Notes: generated from the letters alone by a model not told the origin. 64,000 bases of DNA from Salirhabdus euzebyi (GCF_014207435.1 NZ_JACHGH010000002.1:186001-250000), one strand, 5' to 3'. Positions 8,913 through 18,689 are shown, numbered from the stretch's first letter. A program made the numbers and translations.

Positions 8913-9003
8913 AAAAAATAAAAATGCCACATCCCAAGGGATATGGCATTTATCACGTCATATGTCCTTAGTTTTTTATAGAGGGTTTAAGCTAAGAACC
9001 TCT
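8913..9003 (-). promoter_or_regulatory. preQ1 class I riboswitch and terminator
   Basis: On the minus strand, positions 9003 to 8964 read AGAGGTTCTTAGC, then ACCCTCT, then an A-rich tail AAAAAACTAAGGA, the compact class I preQ1 aptamer. About 12 nt later a hairpin (AAATGCC...GGCATTT, 8922-8951) and T-run form a terminator. Bound preQ1 should switch off queF and the transporter. Confidence 0.93.
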
Positions 9004-9162
9004 CCCATATTGGGATATTCACTTATACTTTGCTAATTATATAAAGGCATAGAGAAGATGTCAATATAAATTCTTAAGAGGAATGGAACGTTTATCAAAG
9101 GAATATATACATTTTTATGGAACTATAAAAAGATACCATACAAAATACTGGGGGAAATGGGG

Positions 9163-10506
9163 ATGAGAAAGAGGCTATTTGGTTTTATTGTGGTACCTAT
9201 GATATTTATTTTAGTTGCCTGCAATGGGGGAGCTGTTCAGAATGCCTATGATCAGACACAAGATAATGAAGACAAAAAAGTTAGTAATGAACCAAATGAT
9301 AATAGAGAAGGAAATAATCGGACGGAGCTTTTAGATATTAGTCAATTGTATTGGGGAATGAGTATCCAAGAAATAGAAGAACTATTTCCTGCTAAAAAAT
9401 TTGAACACAACAAAAGTGGTGACATAACAAGTCTTACATTAACGGAAAATCGGTTTAATGGTTCAGTATGTGTGGATGGGGATTCCATGCATCTGAGTAT
9501 AGATCAGAGCGGATTAAGTGCTATCTACTTCACCTTAAATATGAATAAAGCCTGTAACAAAGATAACCCTGATGCGCAAGAACTTGTCAATACTGGTTTT
9601 GAAGAGCTGTATAACAAATTTATTACAGAAGTTGACCCAACTTCAACTCGTCAAAGGAGCTCGACAGTAGAAGAGTGGAGTAATGACCATAGTGAGTTTG
9701 AATTGGCATTTTGGGTTAACTTGCATGAGAACCCTCCAATACCTTATGCAGATGTAATGATCAAAAAGAATAAAGAGAATGTCGCTGTCGTCGTAAAAGC
9801 ATCTGCGGAAATTGTAGAAAATAATAATGAGGATTCATGGCTAGGTAAATGGAATCGTCCGCTTAGAAATAACAGTGCCACATTGAACGTGTTAGAAATG
9901 AATGATAAAGGATTTACCTTTACCATTAGTTCTACATGGCACGCTCGAACAGGAATGGTTGATGGATCTGCCTTTTTTACATCTACAAGCCAAGCGATAT
10001 TTGAAGATGGATTAGGATGTCAAATTAGTTTTGTTAAGAATGGTGGAAAAATGGAAGTAACACAAACAATGGAATGTTCCGGATATGGTGGTTTAAACGT
10101 TACGTTTGAAGGAGATTTTTTAAAAGGTGATGTACAAGTACCAGAAGCCTCACTGTTAGATATAGGTATATTTGAAACGAAAAAACAGGATGATTTATTC
10201 CGAAAAGTAGTAGGGGAAGATTATAATTTGTTTGTAGAAAATATGGGCGTATATGCTTTAGGATCAAATTTGGATAACTTTAATGCAAACGTTGTGCAAG
10301 GATATATTGTCGGACTCGCAACGTTAAATGAGGCTATTATTATGTATAATGAGAATAACGAAATTTGGGGTGCAACTTTACATGATGGCCAAGTTCTTTA
10401 CTACTCGAATGTGGGTGAATATAAGCGAAATATTCCTGTTACGATTAAAGAATGGATTCAAGATGTTGGAGGATATAACGGAAAAGTAATGTTTAAGAGT
10501 AAATAG
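9163..10506 (+). CDS. putative lipoprotein of unknown function
   Basis: 447 residues. A positively charged start and hydrophobic stretch end in the lipobox LVAC (Cys20). A low-complexity polar linker (about 25-55, rich in N, D, E) follows, then a mixed alpha/beta region with ISQLYWGMSIQEIEELFP near residue 62 and a beta-rich C-terminal half. No catalytic motif is recognised. The ATG at 9163 is preferred over the one at 9157 because it is 8 nt from GGGGG. The protein is likely anchored on the outer face of the membrane. Confidence 0.75.
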   Translation: MRKRLFGFIVVPMIFILVACNGGAVQNAYDQTQDNEDKKVSNEPNDNREGNNRTELLDISQLYWGMSIQEIEELFPAKKFEHNKSGDITSLTLTENRFNGSVCVDGDSMHLSIDQSGLSAIYFTLNMNKACNKDNPDAQELVNTGFEELYNKFITEVDPTSTRQRSSTVEEWSNDHSEFELAFWVNLHENPPIPYADVMIKKNKENVAVVVKASAEIVENNNEDSWLGKWNRPLRNNSATLNVLEMNDKGFTFTISSTWHARTGMVDGSAFFTSTSQAIFEDGLGCQISFVKNGGKMEVTQTMECSGYGGLNVTFEGDFLKGDVQVPEASLLDIGIFETKKQDDLFRKVVGEDYNLFVENMGVYALGSNLDNFNANVVQGYIVGLATLNEAIIMYNENNEIWGATLHDGQVLYYSNVGEYKRNIPVTIKEWIQDVGGYNGKVMFKSK

Positions 10507-10522
10507 TGTTCATACTCATCCT

Positions 10523-10560
10523 TATACTAAAATATGTTAACAAGAACGGATTTTAGTATA
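10523..10560 (+). terminator. inverted repeat after the lipoprotein gene, weak terminator
   Basis: TATACTAAAAT pairs perfectly with ATTTTAGTATA over a 16-nt loop, but no T-run follows the stem. Confidence 0.45.
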
Positions 10561-10607
10561 TGGGAAAGCACTAATCCGTGTAATTAACGACGTGGAGGAG
10601 AAATGTA

Positions 10608-11630
10608 ATGAAAATACTAATATTAGGTGGTACTAGATTTTTAGGACGTTTTCTTACCGAAAATGCTCGTAAAAGAGGGCATGAAGTCACTTTATTTAAT
10701 CGCGGAAAAGAGAATCCTGATTTATTTCCGGATGTTGAAAAACTAATGGGTGATCGAAATGGGGATTTAAAAAATTTAGAAGGACGTAAGTGGGATGCTG
10801 TCATTGATACTTGTGGTTTCGTTCCCCGAACAGTCAGAGAATCAGCAGAACTTTTATCAAAAGAAATAGGACACTATACTTTTATATCTAGTGGCTCGGT
10901 TTATAATAATTTAGAGGAAAAGGGAATTGATGAAAACCATTCGATTAATAAACTTTCTATGGAAAAAGCAGAGGAGATGACTGAAGGAACAGCTGGTCCT
11001 ATTTATAACGAATATTACGGACATTTAAAAGCTTTATGCGAACAAGAGTTAGAGAGGATCATGCCTTCTCGTAATTTAGTTGTTCGTGCTGGTCTTATCG
11101 TCGGTCCATTTGATTATTCTGATAGATTTTCTTATTGGGTAAACCGAGTGGCCAAGGGGGGAGAAGTCCTAGCACCGGGGAGAAAAGACAAAGAAATCCA
11201 ATTCATTGATGTAAGAGATTTAGCGGAATGGATAATAAAAATGGTGGAAACGAATGTGATTGGAGTTTTTAACGCAACTGGTCCTCACTTCACCTTAACG
11301 ATGGAACGTTTTTTAGAAGAATGTAAAAAATTAACAAATAGTAATACTACATATACTTGGGTAAGTGAAGACTTTCTTTTGGATAAAGACATTAAACCTT
11401 GGACAGAACTTCCTCTATGGCTACCTGATAAATGGAATATGTCTGGCTTCCTTTCTATGAATATAGAGAAAGCGGAAAAGAGAGGGTTAACATGTAGACC
11501 ATTAAAAGAAACCATTCGTGACACGTTAACCTGGGAATCTACACGTACAAATTACGAAAGAAAAGCTGGAATGGATATAAATAAGGAGCGGAAAATATTA
11601 AAATGGTGGAATCAGTATCCTGTTTCATAA
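10608..11630 (+). CDS. NAD-dependent epimerase/dehydratase family (extended SDR) protein
   Basis: 340 residues. Rossmann motif ILGGTRFLGRFL at residues 4-15, then WDAVIDTCG and the active-site region ISSGSVYNN with a distant YNEYYGHLKALCE that supplies the YxxxK pair. Resembles the Bacillus epimerase-like proteins related to YfnG/CsoS-type reductases; the sugar or other substrate is unknown. GTGGAGGAGAA precedes the ATG. Monocistronic, ending before a terminator. Confidence 0.88.
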   Translation: MKILILGGTRFLGRFLTENARKRGHEVTLFNRGKENPDLFPDVEKLMGDRNGDLKNLEGRKWDAVIDTCGFVPRTVRESAELLSKEIGHYTFISSGSVYNNLEEKGIDENHSINKLSMEKAEEMTEGTAGPIYNEYYGHLKALCEQELERIMPSRNLVVRAGLIVGPFDYSDRFSYWVNRVAKGGEVLAPGRKDKEIQFIDVRDLAEWIIKMVETNVIGVFNATGPHFTLTMERFLEECKKLTNSNTTYTWVSEDFLLDKDIKPWTELPLWLPDKWNMSGFLSMNIEKAEKRGLTCRPLKETIRDTLTWESTRTNYERKAGMDINKERKILKWWNQYPVS

Positions 11631-11666
11631 AGCCACTAATTGTTCCGGGTTTTAAACTTTTTATGT

Positions 11667-11715
11667 ACTGCATCAAAATTGTTGGGCACAAACTGACAAT
11701 TAGGGTGCAGTTTTT
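11667..11715 (+). terminator. intrinsic terminator
   Basis: ACTGCA...TGCAGT with an inner AATTGT/ACAATT stem, followed by TTTTTAT. Confidence 0.75.
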
Positions 11716-11753
11716 ATATGTAAAAATAGATTATTAATTTTTCATTTAATAAG

Positions 11754-11779
11754 TGAACTATTTTTTAACTTAAATCGTC
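11754..11779 (+). promoter_or_regulatory. ECF-type promoter, probably autoregulatory
   Basis: TGAACT, a 16-nt spacer and CGTC closely match the ECF sigma consensus (TGAAAC and CGTC). It lies 37 nt before the ECF sigma gene. Confidence 0.6.
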
Positions 11780-11815
11780 TAACCATTAAACTCTTTGAAA
11801 GAGGTGAATAAATGA

Positions 11816-12385
11816 ATGCAAAAAAGGATTTATGACAGCAGGATACATGAAGAAATGAATTGCAATGTAATTAATAAAGAAGAAGTACTTAAGTGGCTAA
11901 TGGAGGAGTATGGCCAACATGTTATTAGGCTTGCTTATACATATGTAAAAGATAAATCACTTGCAGAAGATGTAGCCCAAGATGTTTTTGTGAAATGTTA
12001 TCAAAAGTTAGATGATTTCAGGCAGGAAAGCTCGTATAAGTCATGGCTGTACCGAATTACTGTGAATAAATGTAAGGACGTATTAAAAAGCTGGAATTTT
12101 AAAAATGTAAAACCAGTCGAGTTTTTTCATCCCAAGAGTAACCCCGTATCAGGAAGTACTCCAGAACAAATTTCCATAACAAATGAAAAAAATAGACAGA
12201 TATCACAAACTGTTTTATCCTTACCGATAAAACTTCGCGAGGTCGTCATTATGTACTATTACGAAGAGCTTAAGATAGAAGAGGTAGCGAGTCTATTAAA
12301 TATCAATATAAATACAGTAAAGTCTAGGTTGGTCCGTTCAAGACAAAGGCTTAAGAAAATGATGGGAGGTACTGTCTTTGAGTAA
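11816..12385 (+). CDS. ECF-family RNA polymerase sigma factor
   Basis: 189 residues. Region 2 is present at about residues 25-95 (YGQHVIRLAYTYVKDKSLAE, DVAQDVFVKCYQKLDDFR, SYKSWLYRITVNKCKD), and region 4 at 125-185 (LSLPIKLREVVIMYYYEELK, VASLLNININTVKSRLVRSR). It is of the SigV/SigW/YlaC size and type. An 8-nt overlap with the next gene suggests translational coupling. It would direct transcription of a stress regulon; the inducing signal is unknown. Confidence 0.92.
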   Translation: MQKRIYDSRIHEEMNCNVINKEEVLKWLMEEYGQHVIRLAYTYVKDKSLAEDVAQDVFVKCYQKLDDFRQESSYKSWLYRITVNKCKDVLKSWNFKNVKPVEFFHPKSNPVSGSTPEQISITNEKNRQISQTVLSLPIKLREVVIMYYYEELKIEEVASLLNININTVKSRLVRSRQRLKKMMGGTVFE

Positions 12386-13781
12386 CGGTTTGGACAATTT
12401 AAAAGAGAAGATGAATGAAACGGTGCTTAAAGATGTTCGTTTTGAAGAAAAACATATGCAAAATGTTTTTAACGAATTAAATACATTACAGAACCCTAGA
12501 AAAGGGAAAATGACTAAGATTTATTATATATGTTTGAGTACCGTTGTAACGTCTGGCATCCTGTTAGGTCTTGTTTACTTTGTTGGAAAGGAATCTGGAT
12601 TATTTTCAGAAAGAAATGAACCGATAGAAAATAAAGCAAATATTTCCCCTGACAGTAACACAATAGAAAATCCAGTTGAACCTGATAAAGAAGACGTTAT
12701 TTATACCCCTCCTAAACAAGAAGAATATAAGGAGAAAATGACAGAAGAAGAGATTCTTACAAAAATGCTGAATACAATTAATAACTTTGAAACAGCTCAA
12801 GGATCTTTCACTTATCGAAACACATTACAACAATATAACGTTGAATATGAATTAAGTTTAACAAAAAATTACGGTGGCTATAGCAAAGTAGTAACAACTG
12901 ACCTTAAAGAGCAATCAAAAAACACACATTTTACGTATTACAATGATGAATTTCTTTGGCAGATAAATGAAAACATCAAAACGTATAAACAGTCAACATC
13001 GTTTAAAAATGTCAATCCAGGAGCTAGAACAATTAGTGTTGAATCTGCATTCCATACAAATAGTGACGGAGATAACGTTACCACTTTTAATAGTCGACCA
13101 CATATAGGGAATGCTCAACTCTCTCTATTCCCTTATGAGTTAGCATCCAACTATACAAGAGATTACGAAAGGTGGGAAATTGAGAAACAAAATGAAGAAG
13201 TTGTTGGACACAATACTATTGTATTAAAGGGTACATTAGATAAATATGCAGCAACTAAACATGACTCAAATACTTTTCGGTTTTGGGTAGATAGGGATAC
13301 CGGTATTCTGGTGAAATTTGAAACATATAACGCAAACAATGAAGTTGTACATTACTTGTATCCAAATGAACTAAATATAAATGTCCCTATAAATCGTACA
13401 AAATTTATTCCGAATTTAAAAGGTTTGTTACCTGATAATATAGATCCAAACATACTTGAAAACAATAAAGATTTGCTAGAAACAGTAAAACAAGATATCG
13501 AGAAATCATTTGATGAAGACTTTTCTACCTATAAGGAAATCGAATTGGGGAAGGTCTTTGAACAAGAATCCAATTATCATGAACTTTTTAAAATCACCGA
13601 ACAAGTACTCCGAGGACAGGAGGTTGGTGATATTATACCAATCTTACTTCTACAAGATAATCACGGCATGATTATCCAAAAGAAAAAAGACGGAACAAAT
13701 GTCATCCATTACATCGAAAAAAGTAATCGAGAATGGGTCGAAACAAAAAAAGTTTCCAAACCAGGGAAAATTATTGAATAG
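12378..13781 (+). CDS. membrane-anchored anti-sigma factor-like protein with extracytoplasmic domain
   Basis: 467 residues. A cytoplasmic N-terminus of about 45 residues, one membrane segment (IYYICLSTVVTSGILLGLVY), then an acidic linker and a large outer domain resembling the LolA/RseB-like fold (YTYRNTLQQY..., FRFWVDRDTGILVKFETYN). The TTG start at 12378 overlaps the sigma gene and is preceded by GGGAGGT. Position and architecture indicate it restrains the sigma factor and senses an envelope signal, but no classical zinc anti-sigma motif (HxxxCxxC) is visible. Confidence 0.75.
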   Translation: MSNGLDNLKEKMNETVLKDVRFEEKHMQNVFNELNTLQNPRKGKMTKIYYICLSTVVTSGILLGLVYFVGKESGLFSERNEPIENKANISPDSNTIENPVEPDKEDVIYTPPKQEEYKEKMTEEEILTKMLNTINNFETAQGSFTYRNTLQQYNVEYELSLTKNYGGYSKVVTTDLKEQSKNTHFTYYNDEFLWQINENIKTYKQSTSFKNVNPGARTISVESAFHTNSDGDNVTTFNSRPHIGNAQLSLFPYELASNYTRDYERWEIEKQNEEVVGHNTIVLKGTLDKYAATKHDSNTFRFWVDRDTGILVKFETYNANNEVVHYLYPNELNINVPINRTKFIPNLKGLLPDNIDPNILENNKDLLETVKQDIEKSFDEDFSTYKEIELGKVFEQESNYHELFKITEQVLRGQEVGDIIPILLLQDNHGMIIQKKKDGTNVIHYIEKSNREWVETKKVSKPGKIIE

Positions 13782-13790
13782 TATCGAATA

Positions 13791-13827
13791 AGGCTTGTCT
13801 TCGAAAAAAGAAGGCAGGCCTGTTTTT
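13791..13827 (+). terminator. intrinsic terminator of the sigma/anti-sigma operon
   Basis: AGGCTTGTCTTC pairs with GAAGGCAGGCCT around GAAAAAA, followed by GTTTTTATT. Confidence 0.88.
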
Positions 13828-13970
13828 ATTACTAGTTTTTTCTCTTGCAGCTTTTATCCTATATTTTAAGAAAGAAATAGATGTACCATCATATAATGAT
13901 AAAAACAGCTAAAAGAATAACGGACTAAAAAACAAATCATTATCAATAAAAAAGAAGGGATGAGTTAAAA

Positions 13971-14147
13971 ATGGTTGTCGTTTTGTACGTTTTATCTTTT
14001 ACTTCTATCATTTATGGGAAATTAACACTTATGCAAGGATGGCAAGGAACATTTTCAAAATTACTAGGAAACGGGTTTTACTATGGGGGATTAATCTTAT
14101 TAGTTATGGCTATTTTCCTAACAATTAAAAAATCGGTAAGAAGATAA
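13971..14147 (+). CDS. small two-helix membrane protein, unknown
   Basis: 58 residues with two hydrophobic segments (about 2-20 and 37-53) and a basic tail KKSVRR. GAAGGGATGAG lies upstream of the ATG. No family is recognised; the reading frame and ribosome binding site support a real gene. Confidence 0.6.
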   Translation: MVVVLYVLSFTSIIYGKLTLMQGWQGTFSKLLGNGFYYGGLILLVMAIFLTIKKSVRR

Positions 14148-14260
14148 AGAAGAAAATCAAAACGAAACATAAGTTAATAACATTGAAAAAAGGTAGGGTT
14201 TGATATAATAGAAAAATAGTAAGAAAGGTGGTAATTTTTACTACTAGATAGGAGAAAGCG

Positions 14261-14809
14261 ATGAATATTCATTTTCGAAAATTAACCAAACCAAATAATA
14301 CCTTAGTAAAAATGTTAAATAATTGGGAGAATGATCCTACTTTAATACCGTTGATTCGCCCTAACCAAAATAAATCAGAACTAGATTGTCGAAACAAATT
14401 GACCCTAGATGACCTGACTAAAAGGTTGGAGAATCATCAAATTTACTTAATATATCTAGACGACAGACTTGTAGGTGAAATGAATTATATGGTCGATCCA
14501 GGTCATCTTATTAAAAAGGAGACGGGATCAGCATGGATTGCAATTACCATCGGGGAAGCGGAAGGACGAGGTAAAGGTATCGGATATGTTGCCATTCAAT
14601 ATTTGGAGAAACAGATTCAGAAGCAGGGGCTTAAACGAATTGAATTAGGTGTTTTTGAATTTAATAAAAACGCTGTAAAACTTTATCAAAAACTAGGTTA
14701 CAAAGAAATTGGTCGTATAGAAAACTTTACATTTTGGCAAGGAAAAAAGTGGGCGGACATTCGTATGGAAAAATATGTAGATAAAAGACAAGAGGGTGTA
14801 TATAAGTAG
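14261..14809 (+). CDS. GNAT-family N-acetyltransferase
   Basis: 182 residues. The acetyl-CoA motif is IGEAEGRGKGIGYVAIQYLE (about residues 97-116), then LGVFEFNKNAVKLYQKLGYK and a C-terminal strand. RimJ/RimL-like shape; the substrate is unknown. ATAGGAGAAAG lies before the ATG. Confidence 0.88.
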   Translation: MNIHFRKLTKPNNTLVKMLNNWENDPTLIPLIRPNQNKSELDCRNKLTLDDLTKRLENHQIYLIYLDDRLVGEMNYMVDPGHLIKKETGSAWIAITIGEAEGRGKGIGYVAIQYLEKQIQKQGLKRIELGVFEFNKNAVKLYQKLGYKEIGRIENFTFWQGKKWADIRMEKYVDKRQEGVYK

Positions 14810-15135
14810 AAAATTAGATAAACAAAAAACAAAAAGAAAAACTAAATTTCTACCTAATTAGATCGTAAATACGGTCTTTTTTTATTCATTTTTTAAAATT
14901 TACTTAGTGTAAAAACACGCGTTACTTACTTTTCGTAAATGGTTTATGTTAAAATCTAACCAATGATATGTTTGGGAGTTGACAATGAGTAGCAAAATAA
15001 TTTTACAATAACGACAGGTATTACTTTATGTTTTAGCTTGGGGACTGTTCTTGTGATGAATAAAAAGTAAAAGTAATTAAAGCTTAGTAAGACATTAAAA
15101 TCGGTAATTATAGTAATCAAGAAAGGTGTGTAGGA
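14810..15135. other. intergenic region: terminator and a possible broken micro-ORF
   Basis: GATCG...CGGTC with a run of seven T (14861-14884) is a terminator for the acetyltransferase. At 14985-15070, ATG AGT AGC AAA is followed, after restoring one A in the A-run at 14993-14996, by a 28-residue peptide with one hydrophobic helix (TTGITLCFSLGTVLVMNKK). As written it stops after 8 codons. Otherwise nothing recognisable. Confidence 0.4.
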
Positions 15136-16107
15136 ATGACACTAAAACCTTTAAAAGGACAGCATCACGTTTCTGCAATCACAGCAGATGCGAAAAGGAA
15201 TTATGACTTTTATACGAAAATACTGGGTATGAGACTCGTTAAAAAAACGGTGAATCAAGATGATACGTCTGTTTATCATTTGTTTTATGCGGATGAAAGA
15301 GGAACCCCAGGTACAGACTTAACTTTTTTTGAAATTCCACGTGCTGGACAAACGTACGGAGGAAGGAACGCTATTACAGGTACTTCTTTGCGTGTTCCAA
15401 GCGATGCCTCTTTACAATATTGGAAGGAAAGATTTAAAAAGCACGGAGTAGACTATGATGATATAACAACAGATACAGGGAGACAAACACTTGCCTTCCG
15501 GGATTTTGAAGGGCAACGATTAATCTTAGTATCCGATGAAAATGATACGGGTGTTGCTGCTGGATGTCCTTGGGACAAAAGCCCTGTACCACAAGAACAT
15601 GGTATTGTTGGGCTAGGCCCTGTCATGTTAACCGTAGGGAATATGGAAGCAATGATGAAAATATTAAAGGATGTTTTAGGCTATCGTGAATCTCGGTCAT
15701 ATAATTCTTTGGGGCATGAAACCCGTGTCTTTGAAACCGGTGAAGGTGGGACAGGTGCTGAAGTTCATGTAGTAGAGCGTTCTGATCTTCCAAGAGAAAG
15801 GCCAGGAAGAGGTAGCGTCCATCACGTTGCCTTTCGAGTAGAAAACGAAGAAGAATTAAACAAGTGGGTAGAGCTAGTAAATCAGTTGAAAATCCCTAAT
15901 TCAGGCTTTGTAGAACGCTATTATTTCAAATCTCTGTACTTTAGGGAGCCGAATGGGATTTTGTTTGAGTTAGCTACGGACGGACCAGGGTTTGAGAGCG
16001 ATGAACCATTTGAAACGCTAGGGGAATCCTTAGCATTGCCTCCTTATTTTGAGGATAAAAGAGAAGAAATAGAAGCGAAATTAAAGCCCTTGGAAACGAA
16101 AGAATAA
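15136..16107 (+). CDS. ring-cleaving dioxygenase (MhqA/MhqO-type, two VOC domains)
   Basis: 323 residues with two VOC repeats. The first starts KGQHHVSAITADAKRNYDFY; the second has GRGSVHHVAFRVENEEELNK and ends FREPNGILFELATDGPGF. The His residues of HHVSAI and HHVAF and the terminal Glu are the likely iron/manganese ligands. Homologous to Bacillus hydroquinone/catechol-cleaving dioxygenases (MhqA, MhqE, MhqO), which protect against quinones. No MhqR-like regulator lies next to it. Confidence 0.92.
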   Translation: MTLKPLKGQHHVSAITADAKRNYDFYTKILGMRLVKKTVNQDDTSVYHLFYADERGTPGTDLTFFEIPRAGQTYGGRNAITGTSLRVPSDASLQYWKERFKKHGVDYDDITTDTGRQTLAFRDFEGQRLILVSDENDTGVAAGCPWDKSPVPQEHGIVGLGPVMLTVGNMEAMMKILKDVLGYRESRSYNSLGHETRVFETGEGGTGAEVHVVERSDLPRERPGRGSVHHVAFRVENEEELNKWVELVNQLKIPNSGFVERYYFKSLYFREPNGILFELATDGPGFESDEPFETLGESLALPPYFEDKREEIEAKLKPLETKE

Positions 16108-16115
16108 ACAAAACA

Positions 16116-16154
16116 AATGACTAACGAATTATGCATATTCGTTAGTCATTTTTC
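16116..16154. terminator. bidirectional terminator between convergent genes
   Basis: AATGACTAACGAAT pairs perfectly with ATTCGTTAGTCATT, followed by T-rich sequence. Confidence 0.92.
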
Positions 16155-16214
16155 ATTAAAATATTGATCAAATAGAAGAACAATCTAAAATCTATTGATA
16201 GAGAACTAAACGCT

Positions 16215-17219
16215 TTACTTATCCTTTGCAAGCTCTTTTCGATTTGGGGCAAGTGGTGGTTGCTCTAACCATTTGTTTTTTGTCATTATGTTGAACCATT
16301 GTTTTGTCACACTTAGGTTTTTTAATATTATTTTTTCATAGGTCATAGCAAGATCGGATCGCATAGCGGAAGCAAGTCCTGCTCCGTGATAATTCTGTGC
16401 TGTTTGTAGTAGGAATCCAGTGTGATAGAGCATTAGTTTGTCTGAAAAAGGGGATTCTGTGGAATCCGTCACTTCCGATTCCCAGGACATTGGTATCGGT
16501 AAATTATCTTGGTGTAGAATTTTACCTAATGATTGAATCTGTTCATCTGAAGTTTTTTGTGCTGACTTGAAAAATTTCCTCACTTCACTTGACTGGGTAA
16601 CTTGGCTAAAACCTATGGAAAGGGCCTTCCCTAATATTTTCTTTTTCATATTCATTCATAAAGCGATAATTTCTGTAGCTGCTAAAGGACGCTTGTTCCC
16701 AAAAAATCCATCTAAAAAATCTTGACCTTGAATAAATTCTGGATTTTCATCAGGAAAAAAGTAAGGATCTCTTTGGAAATGCCTTTTTTCTAATAGTAAC
16801 TCTGTTGTTTGATGGTACATTCTTTTTCCATCATTATCACAAGAATCATAAAAATATCTTAGATCTTTTCTGATAAAAGAACTTATCGACGTTGTATGAC
16901 CTAATAGTCCATGTAAAGTAATAATATGTAAATAGTGTAAGCAAAATATGTCTGAGAACAATCTTTTTGTTCCTTTATTAAGGTCAGAGTCTGTAAAACC
17001 AATCGGAACTGGGAATCCATCCTTTTTAAGAAAGGTTATAATCTGTTTCTTTTTTTTACCAAATGTCCTCATGGCATTTTCAAAAAGGGCTTTAATTTTT
17101 TTATCTTCTATAATAGACAGCATATATGTGTTTATAATTTCAACAGCTGTACCGTTCATATATTGCCCCCACAGTGTACCAATTTCTGAAGAGGTTAGTT
17201 TTATATCCTTCTTATCCAT
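16215..17219 (-). pseudogene. DUF3231-family gene split by an in-frame TGA
   Basis: Two abutting same-frame reading frames (17219-16656 and 16655-16215) together align along their whole length with the intact 359-residue DUF3231 protein at 35248-36327. The join is ...ATEIIAL, TGA, MNMKKKILGKAL, against ALEIKYLQININTNVLGKAL in the paralogue, so TGA sits where the paralogue has Gln. DUF3231 proteins consist of two similar all-helical halves. The gene may be a nonsense mutant, or the second half may restart at the ATG right after the TGA. Selenocysteine is unlikely because the position is not Cys. AAGAGGTGA precedes the first ATG. Confidence 0.75.
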
Positions 17220-17381
17220 GAAATCACCTCTTGTAAATGTTTCCCAAGTTAAGGAGGCTTTATTATTATTAAATTCCTTCTTTAATCTAATCGGTGTTCA
17301 CAGGGATATAAGTTAACAGCTATTTACTCTCTGTTAAGAAATGGATTAATAAAAGGATAGGAGGGCCGAAGGGGTAAGTAA

Positions 17382-17417
17382 AATCCTTCTGCATTCGAAA
17401 CAATTGCAGAAGGATTT
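17382..17417 (-). terminator. terminator after the DUF4317 gene
   Basis: AATCCTTCTGCA and TGCAGAAGGATT form a 12-bp stem; on the minus strand TTTTACTT follows. Confidence 0.75.
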
Positions 17418-17436
17418 CAATTGATAAATTTACTTG

Positions 17437-18624
17437 TCATTCACTCTTTGGCTTTAAACCAGTAATAGCTTCGGGAATCATTGTAAAACCTTCTACAATA
17501 GTATCTTCTTCTACTTCAATCATTAAGTAACGCTTACCATGAAAATGGACTTGTCTCACAAATTTCAAATCTTGAGGGCTAATAGAAATGTTAGCTACCT
17601 TCGTGTTAATTTTGATGGATTTTGATTTATATTTTGGTAAGATACTGCTTGCTTTCAGTTCATATTTTTCATCATCGATTACTCTTTGGAAGGCTGATTG
17701 AACTTTTTCTGTATTTACTTCTTCCAGTCCACTCATTTTCAAGACCCGCTCTACATCTTTTGAGTCTAATTTTGGTGTTTCTTCCTCTTCATTTTCTTCG
17801 ATTACTCGGTTGATTTCTTCATATACGTTGGCGAGCGTTGACGTATTAAGCTCATGTCCTACAACGTCTCTTACAATTCCTTCAAAAACATCTTTATCTT
17901 CTTTTGCGGTCATTGTCTCCTGTCCATTTAATACTTTCTCAATGAAGTGATGGTCTGGTTCATTTGCTTTGCCAGCCGAGTATAGGATGTGATTAACATC
18001 TGCTGCATTGTCTGTAAAGCACGGAAATAAAAATCCAGCTACTGGGGCGTTAAGGTTAATGATAGGATCGACAACAACATTATACTTAAATTCTTTTTCG
18101 ACATAATCAAAAAGCAATTCTTTTTTTGGTTCTTGTGTTTTATTGATACTACAAAGAATAAAGGAATGGGAATAAACAGCATCACGTTCACTTTCCTCGG
18201 ACTCCTCATTACGGCGTTTCATCGGTTTCAAATATTCTCCTCGAATGAAGGTGACGACGATATCCATTTCATATTGTTGGTCCTGAAGCATTTTTTCCAC
18301 CATAAGAAGCATTTGCTCCTTCCAGTCTTCCACGTCCGTGCTTAATAAACCCTTATGAAGAATGAGCTGACTGTGATTTTCTGCTTCTCGTTCAAATTTC
18401 AACTCAAACAACTTTTCATCTATCTGACCCGTTAATACCTTTTTAAAATTATTTAAAAACAATTCTTGTTGATCTTGGTCCAGCATTTCAAATGGTTGAC
18501 TCTGCTGATGATATATTTCACTAGATTCCTTCATGATATAAACATTAAAAATTTCAGTAATTTTTAATAAATCATTGTCTATTTTGAATTGTTTTCGGAT
18601 GTTTGCTATGTCTTTTTTGTTCAT
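17437..18624 (-). CDS. DUF4317 family protein
   Basis: 395 residues, soluble and acidic, starting NKKDIANIRKQFKIDNDLLK as in DUF4317 proteins. The ATG at 18624 is favoured over the longer frame from 18648 because GAGAGGG lies 7-10 nt upstream. Contains the family features FIRGEYLKPMKRR and VDPIINLNAPVAGFLFPCF. No biochemical role is established; monocistronic between two terminators. Confidence 0.85.
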   Translation of the reverse strand: MNKKDIANIRKQFKIDNDLLKITEIFNVYIMKESSEIYHQQSQPFEMLDQDQQELFLNNFKKVLTGQIDEKLFELKFEREAENHSQLILHKGLLSTDVEDWKEQMLLMVEKMLQDQQYEMDIVVTFIRGEYLKPMKRRNEESEESERDAVYSHSFILCSINKTQEPKKELLFDYVEKEFKYNVVVDPIINLNAPVAGFLFPCFTDNAADVNHILYSAGKANEPDHHFIEKVLNGQETMTAKEDKDVFEGIVRDVVGHELNTSTLANVYEEINRVIEENEEEETPKLDSKDVERVLKMSGLEEVNTEKVQSAFQRVIDDEKYELKASSILPKYKSKSIKINTKVANISISPQDLKFVRQVHFHGKRYLMIEVEEDTIVEGFTMIPEAITGLKPKSE

Positions 18625-18689
18625 ATGTAGTCCCTCTCCTAAGCTCAACTTTAAAGTATTTTGTATTAGCTATAAAAGCAATAGAAAGT

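Noticed and set aside
16656-16658. In-frame TGA in the DUF3231 gene as selenocysteine
   Set aside because: The paralogue has Gln there, no Cys is conserved, the AAATTGGTCCTG element of the two good Sec genes is absent, and a weak hairpin after it shows only how permissive the SECIS pattern is.
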